Part shown: in pieces, positions 1-13,222 of the stretch
How the letters are laid out: each line of letters opens with the position of its first letter
Numbering within the stretch: position 1 is the stretch's first letter
Assembly (NCBI RefSeq): GCF_910596095.1
Contig: NC_056546.1
Span: forward strand, 22,720,425 to 22,784,424
Source of the DNA: Thunnus maccoyii
Lineage: Eukaryota; Chordata; Actinopteri; Scombriformes; Scombridae
Direction of reading: 5' to 3'
Length of the DNA stretch: 64,000 nucleotides
Position numbers and translations under genes: made by a program
Notes under the pieces: generated by a model
The model's input: the letters and a program-made list of their open reading frames with translations, nothing else
Database searches by the model: none
Told to the model about the DNA's origin: nothing

Positions 1-1124
1 GAACAGATGTAGGGCCTATTACCTTACACAGCTCTAATTCTGGACAGGGAGGGGGGGGAAATATTGGGCTCTGCTCGGACTCCACGCCTTCATCCTGCTA
101 TGCTGATCCCTCGCTGTTCTGGATGTTATTAAGGAGGCCGCTCAAACATAACAGATGAGCTCATGCACCAAGTATTAAACTTGTGTCACTGTGAGGGAAA
201 GAAAGATGTTTATCTTTCTCCTCTCTGCAGTGATCCTTAATAACATCCATCCCATCGAGGAACATAAAACAGGATGTTTCACAGACAAAAGGAAGTCTGA
301 ATTAGTTATTTTAAAAAAAAACAAAAAACTTTCTTCACCTGCTCTGTTCTCAGCTGTCAAACTCGCAGTAAAATCAACCTCTTTAGGAATGTGGCTGCTC
401 AAACCAATAAAATCAAACCATGAAATAAAAGAACAACAGTAAAACATTTCAACCACTGAAATGCCATTAAAACTTAATCAGCTCTACAATCTAATTTGCA
501 CATAATAAGAGTTTCATTACATTTCATCAGGCAAATTTAGAATTTAATTATGTGCACAGAAGACGCTTTTGCATAACCATATATTTTCCTCATCATTCTT
601 TCACCAAGTAGTCAAAACAACTCTGCTGAAGAGCAGAGGGAGAATAGAGGAGGAAATTAAGCAACTTTATCCACACAAGATGGAAAATTGTCTTTTGGTT
701 CACCATGACATTTGTGAAAAATACACAATATACAGAAAGCATCATTTACATTATAATTGAATTATGCTCTTTGGAATTTTAACACTTTTGCCTTCTATAG
801 CAGTGTAAGTACAAGATATAGATAAGAAGAGAAGCTTTCATATTGGATGCATGAATTAATGCAGAACAAATTACTTCCCATAGACATTCTCTTCTCTCAC
901 AAAAAAATTGAGTGTGAGTTTAAGCACAAATAAGTGTCCTTGTCTTTCCGCTCGCCTCTTTGAGGTCACCATGTAAACCCTATTTCCCTCAGTTCTTGTT
1001 CAAAAATGACATTTCTGTGGGTAAACTTGCAAATTTGAATCTTTACCAATGTAGTGCTAAACATGTATCCTTGTATTTTGACATTTTTGTGTGTGTGTGT
1101 GTGTTTGTGGCTCTCCTACCTCAG
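1..1124 (+). other. Intron upstream of the first visible PACS exon
   Basis: This stretch ends at a convincing 3' splice site (ctctcctacctcag) just before the first recognisable PACS coding exon, so it is read as intron. The missing PACS N-terminus (the furin/cargo-binding region) was looked for here and not found. The only structure seen is a short GT repeat at about 1091-1108, directly upstream of the pyrimidine tract. Short ORFs on both strands look random. Confidence 0.75.
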
Positions 1125-4100
1125 ACCGCTCCCCAGACATGGATAACTATTCTGAGGAGGACGATGACAGCTACTCGTCAGAGCAGGAAGCCAGTGATGA
1201 CGCAGTTCATGGCCAGGTCAGTGCCATAAAATAGTAATGTTGTTCGAATGCAGCTTTTGTGTTTATTCAAGTATACATTTAACTTGAATGTACTGTCTGC
1301 CGGTGGAACTTGTGGGGCACTTTGATATTAATGCATCAGATATTTCATCCACACTGACACTACCTTCCCTTCATTTCAGGATCTTTATGATGAAGACGAT
1401 GAGGTCAGGAAGCCCAAGAAAGCCCGGAGGAAAATGATCCGAACCACCTCCATGACCAGGGTTAGTTCCCTCTGTTTCCGCCACATAGCGTCCAGTTTTA
1501 TGCTCGCCAATCATTGACTATGAGAATAACTCAAGACCTGTGCTTGCTGTCGTACAAGCTTTTAAGGGAAAAGCACACACTGTGTTCCATTTGTTCAAGC
1601 CATTAGGACGATGCGGATGAGCATGTAAATGAACACTGTGGGTTCACTGGACTGATTATAATGGTCTTTACATAGAGTGGCTGTGAATGAGTAATCCAGT
1701 GGACAGTTACTGGGAGAACTGATAAGCCCGAGTCCAGCTGTCATGTTTATTTAATCATGACAGTTATTCCCTTTTCAGTGGGTTCATTTTATTTTAATTG
1801 CGTGTTTCTTTTCTGTTACAGCAACCTAACTTCAAACAGAAGTTTGTGGCCTTGCTCAAGAGGTTCAAGGTAACAGATGAGGTGAGTTGTGAAAAGAATA
1901 ATTGCTTTGTTGTGATTGACACCCAGGAGAACATGCTCAGGGTCAAAGTAAACAATGTGGTGAATTTTAGGGGGGTACAGCACAGCCTCCTCAGTGCACC
2001 CGCCTGGGATTTCTCAGGCCTTTTTGTTATGAAGTAAGTCAGATGTGAAACAAATCAGTTATTAAATTGCCTTGGGGGCAGGAGGAAATAATCTCAGTAT
2101 TGAGCGTATAAACAGCATATTGCTACATTGCTGCTAATGTGTTCCTGACTGGAGCAGAATCGCCTTTGAAGAAATCACTGTCACAACAGAGGTACAAGCA
2201 TCATTATGGTGTTAGGCTGCATTACCTCTGCGCACATGGATGTATGACTCATACATTGCCATTAGCAGCGATTCGTATACTGAATCCATTAACGGCCTTA
2301 TTTTCCACTACTTAATCTAATGATAAATGTGGGCTCATATGCTTGTCCTATTTAGGTTTGTGTTTTTCTTCTGCAAAGTCCTTTTGAATAAATGTTTCTG
2401 TGGATTCTACATAATGGCATGTAATCAGGTCATCAGCAGGACGTCGAGCACTTGTGCGCAGCAAACCCCTAGATGTCCATTAGTGTATAATCGGTGTTAG
2501 GCCATAATAATGATAATTATTACCACTGAACTGTGAAATCTATAGGAATAATTTAGATATGCAAGCTTCTTCTCTTTTCTTCCTTTTTCTGACATCAAAA
2601 ACATCCATAGTTTACGTTCTATTCTTAACCACATAGGTTTTCAGAGTCTTTACACATGCCTTTAAGTTTATTGGTAACTAATATAATTGGGACCAAAGGG
2701 ACCTGTTTGAGAGTTTTAACCTAGCGATGCTTACAAGAGCCTCCCAGCCATCTGAGTTGTGCTTCGCTGGATGGTTCTGGAAGCTCCAGGTGGCCCGATG
2801 ATCTTTTATCACGTTCCCTGTCTCTAATCCCTTCCTTGTGGCTGGGCAGTGTGCAGGGCCACAGCTCTATAAATACATAGCCAGGAGGAGGAGAGGGGAC
2901 AGACTGTGTTTATCTGCTCCCTGCCAGTTCCTGCACTTATGGAGTGGCATTAATCACCTGATTAGTCCACAAGCCTGCCTGGGTGCAGTTCCTATGTACA
3001 TCCCTACTGTGCAGCTGGCAGATCAAGGCTCAGCACCTTAGCCCTCCTCTAGCACTCACTCACCTTTTAATTGGCCTGCTTAGGACCAAGGCAGGGATGT
3101 ATTTATAGCATAGATTTTCTCATTTTTACAGCCTTCAGTGTTCTCGTTCATTCTTTAAGCTCCATTAGCACAGCTGTGAAAGTGATTAGCTAAAACACAG
3201 CAGCAGTCACTCCCTACACTTATTTAATCTATGTCCGTTATTACAAATCCCCTCTTTACAGCGTACTGATGTGTTGATGATGTGTCTATCTGGTGCGGCA
3301 GGTCCTGGACTCTGACCCAGTAGACCAGACCCAGGAAGTGGAGGAGGATCTGGACTTACTTTACGACAGTCTGGAGGTGTACAACCAGAGTGACAGTGGG
3401 CCAGAGATGGAGGACAATGAGAGTGTCCTGAGCACTCCCAAGCCCAAACTCAAGTATGTCTGTTCTTACTGTTTTCCTCACAGGGGAATGTACAGTATGC
3501 CATGTAAATAGCATAATGTGTGACAGAAGATGAGCATTTGTCTCGTCATAAATTGCTTAAGATTTTTTAGTTTTGTTTATATGCCTGTGTACAACCTGTA
3601 TAGGAATTTGAAAGCTAAAATTAAAATTAAGATTTGTTGGCTAATATTGAAGAAGAAATGATAAATTTGTACAAAATAACTAATTGATATCCCACATACA
3701 TTGTTATTGACCCTTCAAATGGAACTGCCCAGACAAAAATTGTTGGTTTTCTCAATTTCTAATCTTTATTTCTGTTTTCAGGCCATTCTTTGAAGGCATG
3801 TCTCACTCCAGCTCCCAGACAGAGATTGGAAGCATACACAGCCAAAAAAGCCAGCAGAGAGAGCTGTCATGTCCGGTAAGTTGATCACCAGACACTCTAT
3901 TAAAAAAAAAAAACACTGTTTACCCATAAAGTTATGCATCCTTGTTGCTGGAGAGATCCGTTTTGTAAACATTGTTATGTAAAGGATTTGCCTATGGGCG
4001 ATGTTTAAATGTCTGGCAGCCCTGTATGCTTATAATGGTCCAGGGATTCCCAAGGACCATGATACTACGTGAGAGAAATTCAGGGCATGAGCGCAATGCA

Positions 4101-7100
4101 GCTCAGCAGCTCCCACCCCTGCAGGATAGGATGGAAGCCTGCAGTCCTTACCCTATTCACCCCTGCAGCCATCTAGTATTTATAGGGACTGACACCAAAT
4201 GACCCCTCCACCACCATCAACACACACGCAGACAGAAATATGCTCCCATGCTCAGAGAGAAGATTGGATGGAGAAATCCCTGAACTCCTACTCAAAGATT
4301 TATGGCCCATTGGAAACAACAAGGGCAGAGAATGAGGGAGAGAGACATGTCGAGTCTGATGGCGAGAGAGGGAGTGCTGTTTATAAATATCTGGGAATCC
4401 ATTTTACCCTGTAATAAAACAGCCTGGAGCATTTCAGACTGCTATGGCCCTCCATTTTGCTCAATAAATGTCTCTAGTCGAACTTCATAAACACGTCTTG
4501 CAGGCAAAACAGAAAGTCTTTGATGTAATATTGAATTAAATTATGAATTAAACTAGATGTTACAAGATGCACTTAAACACTTTTAGTCAAGTAAACTTGA
4601 GCACAGGAGTGTGTCAATTATTCTTTTGTGGTTTGTGTTAGCTGGCAGCTGTACTGAAATGTATACAGGCTTTCCAGTCACCTCACTTGGAGATATTTAT
4701 ACTTGGCAGCTCTGCCGCTGTCACCAGACTCGATTGTGTGAAGCCACCATTGTGAAACCAGTCAGTTGCACACCCCGAGAGTGGTCAGTTTTGACCTGAA
4801 CAGATGGAGCATAGCACTCCAATTTGTAGCTGTGAGATTTTATCATTTACTCTGTATTCACCCGACAAGTGACCTCTGTGGTTAAAATATTTAAAATAAT
4901 TTGTGTGTGTGTGTGTGTGTTTACCTTGCAGAGTGGAGACTTTCTGACTGTGGAGAGATGTAAAGTGCAAGGAGCCCGGTATCAAGATGACAGCATCACA
5001 GACACGACCATTGGGGTATGTTTTTAGAACTGTAATGTTTTTACTTTTTTTTTTTTTTTTTTAAACTAAATCCCCTCTTGTGCATCTTTTTCTCAGCTTT
5101 TTCTTTTCCACCCCCCTACTTTCTCCACTAGACTGCCCTTTCCTCCCATGGGTTTTAGTTGTTTTCCAAGAAAAAGCAAAGAGGGAGAGAGTATGCAAGG
5201 GCAGGCAAACCAAACAGCACAGTCATCCATTATGGATCTGTAGACCAGACAAGGCAGCCCCATGCCGCATAGGTCTTGACTGATGAGGAATGAAAGAGGA
5301 GTGTTTGTGTTTGTTGTTGCCCGTGTGCTGTCAGGTCAGACTAACCTTGTTCGTCTAACCTCGGCTCCCCCACTGAGCGCTGTGCAGCCGGCTCTGCGCT
5401 CCGCTCCACTAACCCAGTTCAAACTGAATATCTAAACTGCAGGAACAGTGTTTCCCCAGCCACCTGCTAAGAGACCACAAGTTTTTATCCTCTTCTGTCA
5501 TGGTGGGCTCTCATCATTATCTCCAACCTCAACAGCTAAGCTCAATTATTAACCAGGCCAGCACCTCTTTACCTCCCTCTTGACCCTGCCTCAACTTTTT
5601 CAACTAACCGCACAGCGAACAAAACGCAGAGAGAATACAGAATGTACCTGAAGCCTGAGAGAGAACGTGGTGTGGTTTGATGGGATATGACAGTACTTGT
5701 GTTGTATGATAAACATCAGCATTGTCCCTTACAGCCCTCTCAGCTCATCTTTGCTCCCCCCCTTTTGGTTCAGGAGCCAGAGACTGACGACAGCGGGCCA
5801 GGGCCAGGGGAGGTGAGCAGCTGGGATGTCAACACTGAACGGATGACCAGCACTGTTGGCAAGCTCTGCAAAACTGAGTCCCAAAACCACATGTCTCCCA
5901 GGTACGCTGCTGATCACTAAATCTGGAAACAAGCACGCAATATTGTTGTCATTATGTCAGCTTCTATATCGGATGAATTGTAATTTGATTCGCTCCTTGC
6001 TCTGGCTTTCGTGTATTTTAAGCACGTTGTGGTTCGTCTCTTCCTCAGCAAAGTGGAGAACAGGCTGCAGAGGCGTCCTCGCAGCACCTCTATGAAAGAC
6101 AGACAGAACTCCAAGGCCCAGAGCGACAGGACCAGCAGCATGGAGAGCGAGTGCTCCCCAGACTCACGACTTATAGCACAGGTTAACCACTCACAGATGC
6201 AGTATCAAGCCGTAGATTTGTCCTTTTATAGATGTTTTGAGTCCAGTAAAGATGTGCTGGCTTGTCATTCTCAAACTCTGTGCAACTGATTTCTCCCAAA
6301 GGTTCCCAGGAAGTCTGTGTATGACCAGCTGAACCAGATCCTCATCTCTGATGAACGCTTACCAGAAAGCATCATCCTCATCAACACCATGGAGTGGCAA
6401 GGACAGGTATACACAGTAGAAACACTCAAGTCATGGAGGATAGGGGCTTAATGGCCAGCCTCGCTTCAAAGCGTAATTGTACACTCTGTGTTTCCCAGTA
6501 GCACATTTTTCCTGCTTTCTTTCCAGCCCGATCAGCCCCGCATATTGTTTATCCATTAACTCATCATGTCCCTCTCATGTGTGTTTCTGTGCAGTATGTA
6601 GCCGAGTTGCTCCATGAACAGAGCCAGCCCATTGTGTCCACCTGCTCTGCTGCAGATGTTCAGGCTGCCTTCAACACCATCGTTACTCGCATCCAGAGAT
6701 TGTGAGTCCCATCACGCATACATACACACGCACCCATTAGCTAAATGTGACACAAGCCATCAAAAAGTTTGATCGTTTTGCTCCTTATCTTGAAGTAGAC
6801 CTCGCCAAACTCTGTATGTTTGTCGTGGCTCGCTGCCAGAGAATTCCAGGATGCTATCGCTCACGCTGCTGCAGTGCTCTCTGTCTGTGAACCCATTCTA
6901 TCAAAATGTGCCTGTTTTTCCATGAAAAGCTGAAGTTCAGCCTTCCTTCTCTCACTCTCGGATCCATCTGCACGGCAGCCGTCTCCTCAGGAAGTCATGT
7001 CAGTGGGAGACCAGGCTGTCTCAGTCTGCTTTGCTGCTTCTCTTAAACCTGTTTTCTCTTTAATACAGCTGAACTGCAAGTTTTCCACTCTATACACACC

Positions 7101-10100
7101 TGCTCCTCAGTCAACCTGTTTACTCCAGCTGGGGCCGTGTCATGTAGAGCCATACACATCTCTGACGTTAACGTGCTCGCTCAATGTTGCCACTGCCTCA
7201 GCAAATGTTTTCACTGAGAGTAAACAGAGCTATCAAACCTGTATATGCTCTCAGATTGTACAATCTTGCTTAATGAACCTTTTAATGTGAAATCTTGTAG
7301 CATTAGCTATGAAGTGAAACGGTCCTTAAAACAGTTTAAAATCTTGAAGCACCAAATACCTTTAAGCCCTTAAAAGGTGAAAACTTTTAAAAACAGCTTT
7401 GAAAATCTTTAATACCTTTAAAAGGCTTTAATACATTTTTGGTTTCATGTTTGTAATGAGAAATTCACACTCATTTTAATGATGACATCGGTTTGTTATT
7501 GTAGGATTAGGATATAAAAGCTGTTGCAATATTAGGTTTCACTTGATAAAGACTTGTAGATACTTGCAACTAGCTGGTATGGTGAATTATAGCATGACAT
7601 AATCTGGCTCTCAAAGAAGGTAAGACCGGTTTTAAACCAGGAAAAACCCCACTGAGATATAAATCTTTCTTTCATACCGATAATTTCTCCCGCACACCCT
7701 CTCCGACACACATTCCTCACAATTTGGATCTTTTTCTTTTTCTTAATTCTCTTAATTAATTATCTTAACGCTTGCAGCTGTAACTGCAACGCACAGACAC
7801 CACCAACCATGAAGGTGGCTGTGGCAGGCGACCAGAGTTACCTCAGCACCATCCTGAGGTTCTTTGTGGAGCAGCTGGCCAACAAGACACCTGACTGGCT
7901 CAGTTACATACGCTTCCTGGTCATCCCTATAGGCAAGTCAACCAGGATTAGTATTAATTATATAGCAAATATCAGCCTGATGTGCACCATATATTCAATA
8001 TTATTTTATACATAACATTTTCTTCTGCGCTCATGCACAGGCTCTCATCCCCTGGCCAAGTATGTGGCGTCCTTTGACAGCAGATTCAACAGCATCTTTA
8101 TGGACACTGCATGGAGGGAGCTGTTCTGCAGGACGGAACGGCCCGCCTCAGGTAGGATGGAGCTTATGCTCTGCAGCTCTTCCACTGGGCTACGAAGAAA
8201 GCCTGCGTGTCTAATGTTCAGCCAACTTGAAAGGAAAAGAAATGGGGTCAGAGTATGGGTCAGGGGCTGATGGATGGGAAGAAGAGATTTTTTTCCAATT
8301 GCAGAAGACAGCTACAGCCTGCTTTGGCGTAGCAAATGTTTCTACATTATGGCACTACTCCTCCACCCTGTAAACTCTCTGGAGGACCACCAGGCTCAGA
8401 TATTTACCTCAAATGTTGTCAGAATTATTGTAAGGTTTGTAATAAAATACATGGATTTGTCAAAAAAAACGTATATCATCATGAGATCATACATTCTGAC
8501 TTTGTGGGGAGTTTTTCACTTTCTTAGTCATCTTTTTAGCTTTAAAACTTAAATTTCATTACCATTTGCCATTTGCAACCAATCAGTAAAATGGATGAAT
8601 GGAAGAGGCAAAAAATTTTTTTTGCATTTGTAATGATTGGTTTATTTTAGGACTGTTTTTTATAGAATTAAAGCTCTATTGTGATGTGAATTTATTTTGC
8701 CCCTACTTGCATTCTGTAAGTCTTTTCAATTGTTGGCTCACACACATCCATGTTTAAGCTCCCATCCATCTCTTCAATTCTCACTTGTTCTGCCCAAACA
8801 CGCCTGATAATCCTCACCCATCCCCACTTATTAATTCACTTAATTCGCTCCCCGTAGGTGCAAGAGTCAGTCTCGCATACCAAAATTAATCATCTCAAAA
8901 GGGATTGGAAGAAAAATTTTTAAAAAGTACTGGATCCTCCATCTTTTTCCCATGAACTCCTTTTTTCCCCGTTGATATATTAGCTGTCACTTCAACACAG
9001 AGGGAAGTATTTGGATAGGAACGGAAGTGAGTGCTTGCTTTCAAAAGGAGAATTAGTTCAAAATGCAGAGAAGCAATAGATCAAAATAAATTGACAGTTA
9101 AACTCAGCCTGTTTCCACCCTTGTTGTGTTGCAAGTTGCCAAAAATGAATGCCAGAGTACATGTGGCCCACAGGGTTTGTGTTTGACACACAATTAATCT
9201 TGTGTGTCATATGGCTGACTTCACCCATGTATTAATGACATTTTACACTCGACAACCCCGTCTCCTTCATTCAGTGGAACACAAATGATTAAAGTCTTGC
9301 AGCGATCTACTGTATGTAAAAATTAGCATTAATGCATTAATTGTCTTGCAGCTTGTTAGTCAGGCGTTTAACAGGAGAGGCACGTTGTTAACCGCTCTGT
9401 CTCTCTGCTCCCTGCAGATAACATAGATGTAGCAGGTCGGGTTGTTCAGTACCTGGCCGGTGCCAACGTGTCTCACCAGTTCCCCATCTCAGAAGCCATG
9501 CTCACCTACAAACAGAAGAGGTAAAGTAACTTTGATTATTGAAGTTTCAGCATACTCATGCACTGCCTATCTTTGGGTGTGTATGCATGTATGTTTTTGT
9601 GCTTTTTTTGTGCTCTAAGCATGTCTGTGTTGGAATGATTTCTAACTTGTAGAACTGGTATTAATGTTACTCTGTTTTCTCTCATTAAATATTAATGTTA
9701 GAGCAAACATGGCTACAGTTGATCAGCCCATCATCAGAACAGCAGTTAAACTGCATGAGGAATATATTCAAATGCATATGCATGCAAACAGATACATGAA
9801 CACACACATAAAGGTTGCCTCAATCATCAGATGCCGTCATCTGTCTATTGTGACATAATTGAGCCCAGCAGACGCAGGTTCAGGCTCGTTTTAAGTTCAT
9901 TGTTGGAAAAAAATTCATGGCTGATTTATTAAGACTGATAAGACCTCTTCTTCTACCAAGTCCAACATTACAGACGCATGCAAAAAATACAGACGCATTC
10001 TACAGAGAACATGTTGCATTTGTGTGAGCATTTGCTTGTTTTCTTCCTGAGGTTTGACCAATCCCTTCCCCTCTATGTAAGAATGGCTTCCTATTGGTCA

Positions 10101-13100
10101 AGAGGTACTAAATACAACACACAGTTTAACACTGTTGCATTCCTTCTTCCCCCTTTCCCCTTTGATTTGCATTCAAGGAAAAGAAGTTTGTATTTTGATT
10201 TTTACATCAGGTATCTAATTCAACTCTTTGTTTTGTTTTGCCCTCCTTTTTTTTTTTCTCTCCACCATTTGGCTTGAGCTCCTTGCTGTGTCTTAACATT
10301 TCCCTTTTCACACTCGATACTCACCGTAACGTCACTTTGCACTCTGTCCTGACCTGTCTCTTTGGTTTTGGTGTGACTTTGATTCTTACTCTGTCCTCTG
10401 TGTTGTTGCTGTGAAGATTTGCCTAACAACCTTTAAAACAACCACCAGAGATTCACAAAGTGGAAATGAATCCTTGGTTCTCTTACTCATACATCCAGCA
10501 GTGTCTGTGTCCTTACCAATGTTAAACGAATAGAAGTTATTTAGCATGAATCCCAAAAGTTTTGTTACAGAATTTCTGTTGACTCAAAGGTTATCAGCCC
10601 AAATCTCAGGATATGTATTGGTTAACCATCAGGAGTGGCTATATAAACATTAACTTTCATTGTTTGTCATTATTGAAAACACATCCCAATTTTGGTGCCA
10701 AAACACTGTTGAATATACCTTTAGTTTATCTGTATTTGCAGATTAAAAACAAGGACAGTCTGTGTTTTAGGTTTGGTGAGAAGTCTGATTTTTCCTGTGG
10801 TGTGTTTTGTTCAGTGGTGTCGTTGTTTTGCAAGATCCTGCAATATGTAATGTCACTGAGACGATATAATACGGCAGTGGAGTCCCAGGTGGTAAGATTG
10901 ATTGGGACTGTGGTCGTGTTTCTGCACTGACGCTAGAGCCAGGAGCATTCCTGATCCTTCTGTTGTTTGTGGTGGATGCACGCTATTTTGCAGAAAGACT
11001 GAGAGAGTACCACCAGCTGGATTAGGAGTTGCATGTTAGAGGACATTTGCAGAAAGACAAAACTATCTTAGCTCTGTATGCATTCTTGCCTTTTTGAATC
11101 CATCGTTGTCGCGTTTGTTTCTTTAAACTTTATTTGATGGCGACTGGCCTCTGACCTGCCTCTTCCTGTATATTTGTATTAGCATGTATTGTTGAAGAGG
11201 TGATGTGCTCATCACTTCAGAGTAGAAAAAGTCACTCCCTATCATCTAAACTGAGTGTAAAGTAGCCACACAATCACTAGGAGTGGGCTCAAACTATAGC
11301 TTTTAATCTCCTGTCTACAAAAAGCTCTTATCCTATCAACTGGTTCACAAGAAAAGACCCCATCTAGCTTTGGTTGTAAGGAGCAGTCCTCTCATTCATC
11401 TCATTGTAACATGACCCCTAGATGACCCCATTCCACCAGAGCCAGTCATGTGCCATTTCTGCTGCAATGGGACATGTTGCAGGCTACGCCAAAGCCATCT
11501 CCCCTCCAGGACCATTGAGTGTTCATGTGTACCTCTGGAGTGTTGAAGTGTTAAAAACTCACCTCTGGCCATACTCACAGCCTCTTTACTCTCTCTGTTC
11601 ACAGCCCCGACGAGGACTCCTGTCAGAAATTTGTACCATTTATTGGGGTAAGACTTGTTTCTTTCATAGACAGGTGTTAGACAGGATTGTAAATTCATTG
11701 TGTTTAATTTAGTTTTACACTGAAACCTTTTCTTTTATTCTTGCAGGTTGTGAAAGTTGGGATTGTGGAGCAAAGCCTCTCAACCTCAGGTAAGGCAGAT
11801 GTTTTTTAAAGGTGTAGCAAGGGTCACTGTACTATGTGTGATGTAATCACTTTCGCTTTTCTGCACCATCTTGAATAACAGAAAGACACAGGTGAGAGGG
11901 AAAGGAGAATTTAATTTAAATCAAGAAAAAATAGTCAGACACCCAAACATCATTATATTTCTTTACTTGATTTACCTTTAATAGCTAGAATGGATGTATT
12001 TCCACCATGGCAAGCTGTGCATATCAGTGTTTCATTTCACTTTCAAGTTTTGTGCATATGATTATTTTTTCCCCTCAATTTACAGTGGACTCAGATGATG
12101 CGATGGGGGGCAACACAAGCATCCTGTCATCCCCAACGCCCCCATCGGCTGGTCCGTATGGGAAGGAGATCGGGGGAACCCCACCACAGTCTCCCTCTGT
12201 ATCCACCGCCCTGTCTGGAGCTGGGTATGACAACACACACACGAAGTTATCAACAGAAATACACTGGATTGTTGAAGGATCATCACAGTAGCATTTATCG
12301 CGAGCCGTTTTTTAGCTGCGAGGTTTCTCTGTAGTGTTTCTGACTTTGACTGTTTTCCCTTTGTAGTTCTCCGTGTTCAGGCAGTGAAGTGATGGGGCTC
12401 CAGGTGGATTACTGGACGTGGCAAGGCCCCGAGAAGAAGAAAGAGGGAGAGAAGAGAGACGTGGGACTAAAGAACACCCTGAAGAGTAACTTCCGTTCAC
12501 TTCAAGTCAGCCGCCTGCCCTGCGGAGGAGAACTCACCCCTCCACCCAGCATGGCTATGACCGTAGTCACCAAGGAGAAGAACAAGAAAGGTACGCCAAC
12601 ACAAATGCTTTATATTTTAAAAGAAACTCATTTTACCCAGTAGTCATAGTGCATAGTGAGGTGGAACATTTCTGGTACTTAGCTGGAGGGGATTAGCCAT
12701 ATTTTTACTCTTCCTTCAGTGTTAATGCTCAGAAAAATGCAACAAATCTCCCTGTTTCTAAAACTGTCCTTGCACAGTAGGGATGAGCTGAAAAGCGTGA
12801 TGTTTTCTGTACTGCAGAGGGCCCAAGAACTGAACAAAAAATATGAGCAAAAGATGTTTTTTTTTATGACTCACCTCACTCTCTGCCTCCTTTTTCCCAG
12901 TGATTTTCCTCAGCAAAAAGCCCAAGGAGAAAGAGCTGGACTCTAAGAGCCAAGTGATTGATGGCATCAGCAGGTTGATCTGCACAGCCAAGCACCAGCA
13001 CACGATGCTGAGAGGTAAGCCTGACATCTCCACAGCTGACGCTGTACTGCCACCTAGTGTTGATGCCAGTTCTCTCCTGCTTACATTATCACTTTTTTGT

Positions 13101-13222
13101 CTTTAGTCACTATCGATGGAGTGGAGTGGAATGATGTCAAGTTTTTCCAGCTCGCTGCCCAGTGGCCAACACATGTCAAGCACTTCCCGGTGGGAATCTT
13201 TGGTTACACTAAGCCCGTGTGA
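1125..13222 (+). CDS. PACS-family phosphofurin acidic cluster sorting protein, 3' 19 coding exons (5' end outside window)
   Basis: PACS proteins are cytosolic adaptors that bind CK2-phosphorylated acidic clusters in cargo such as furin and link it to AP-1/AP-3 or COPI. Coding exons: 1125-1216, 1380-1460, 1822-1881, 3302-3453, 3782-3875, 4932-5015, 5774-5901, 6049-6181, 6302-6406, 6595-6701, 7778-7932, 8041-8151, 9418-9520, 11605-11647, 11747-11789, 12086-12224, 12367-12590, 12901-13014, 13107-13222. All phases join without a break and give 693 complete residues, the length expected from this point in human PACS1. Visible marks are the acidic autoregulatory segment with a Ser-Asp-Asp CK2 site ([14 protein letters not shown]), the [14 protein letters not shown] block, the conserved middle domain from [13 protein letters not shown] through [16 protein letters not shown], and a C-terminus containing [18 protein letters not shown]. 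The N-terminal cargo-binding region is off the left edge. Compared from memory, residues alternate between PACS1-like and PACS2-like states, so no paralogue symbol is assigned. Intron 11 uses a GC donor. Confidence 0.95.
1882..11604 (+). other. Longer PACS introns (1882-3301, 3876-4931, 5016-5773, 6702-7777, 8152-9417, 9521-11604)
   Basis: These introns were read on both strands and no extra coding exon, RNA gene or intact mobile element was recognised. Minor structure: a GT repeat at about 4901-4920 just upstream of the exon at 4932, a poly-T run near 5047-5062, and AT-rich low-complexity sequence near 7310-7450. The segment about 2700-3010 is richer in GC than its surroundings and could be a conserved noncoding element. 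That is only a compositional impression. Confidence 0.5.
7933..8040 (+). other. GC-AG intron in the PACS gene
   Basis: The exon 7778-7932 ends CCTATAG and is followed by gcaagt, not gt. The next exon starts at 8041 after tcatgcacag. Only this GC donor keeps the Ile-Gly-Ser-His-Pro reading frame seen across the PACS family (G|GC codon). The donor matches the usual GC-donor context AG|GCAAGT. The nearest GT, four bases further on, would break the frame. Confidence 0.85.

Noticed and set aside
175..456. Overlapping ORFs on both strands near the left end
   Set aside because: Low-complexity Lys/Ser-rich translation, no splice or family support; lies in a PACS intron.
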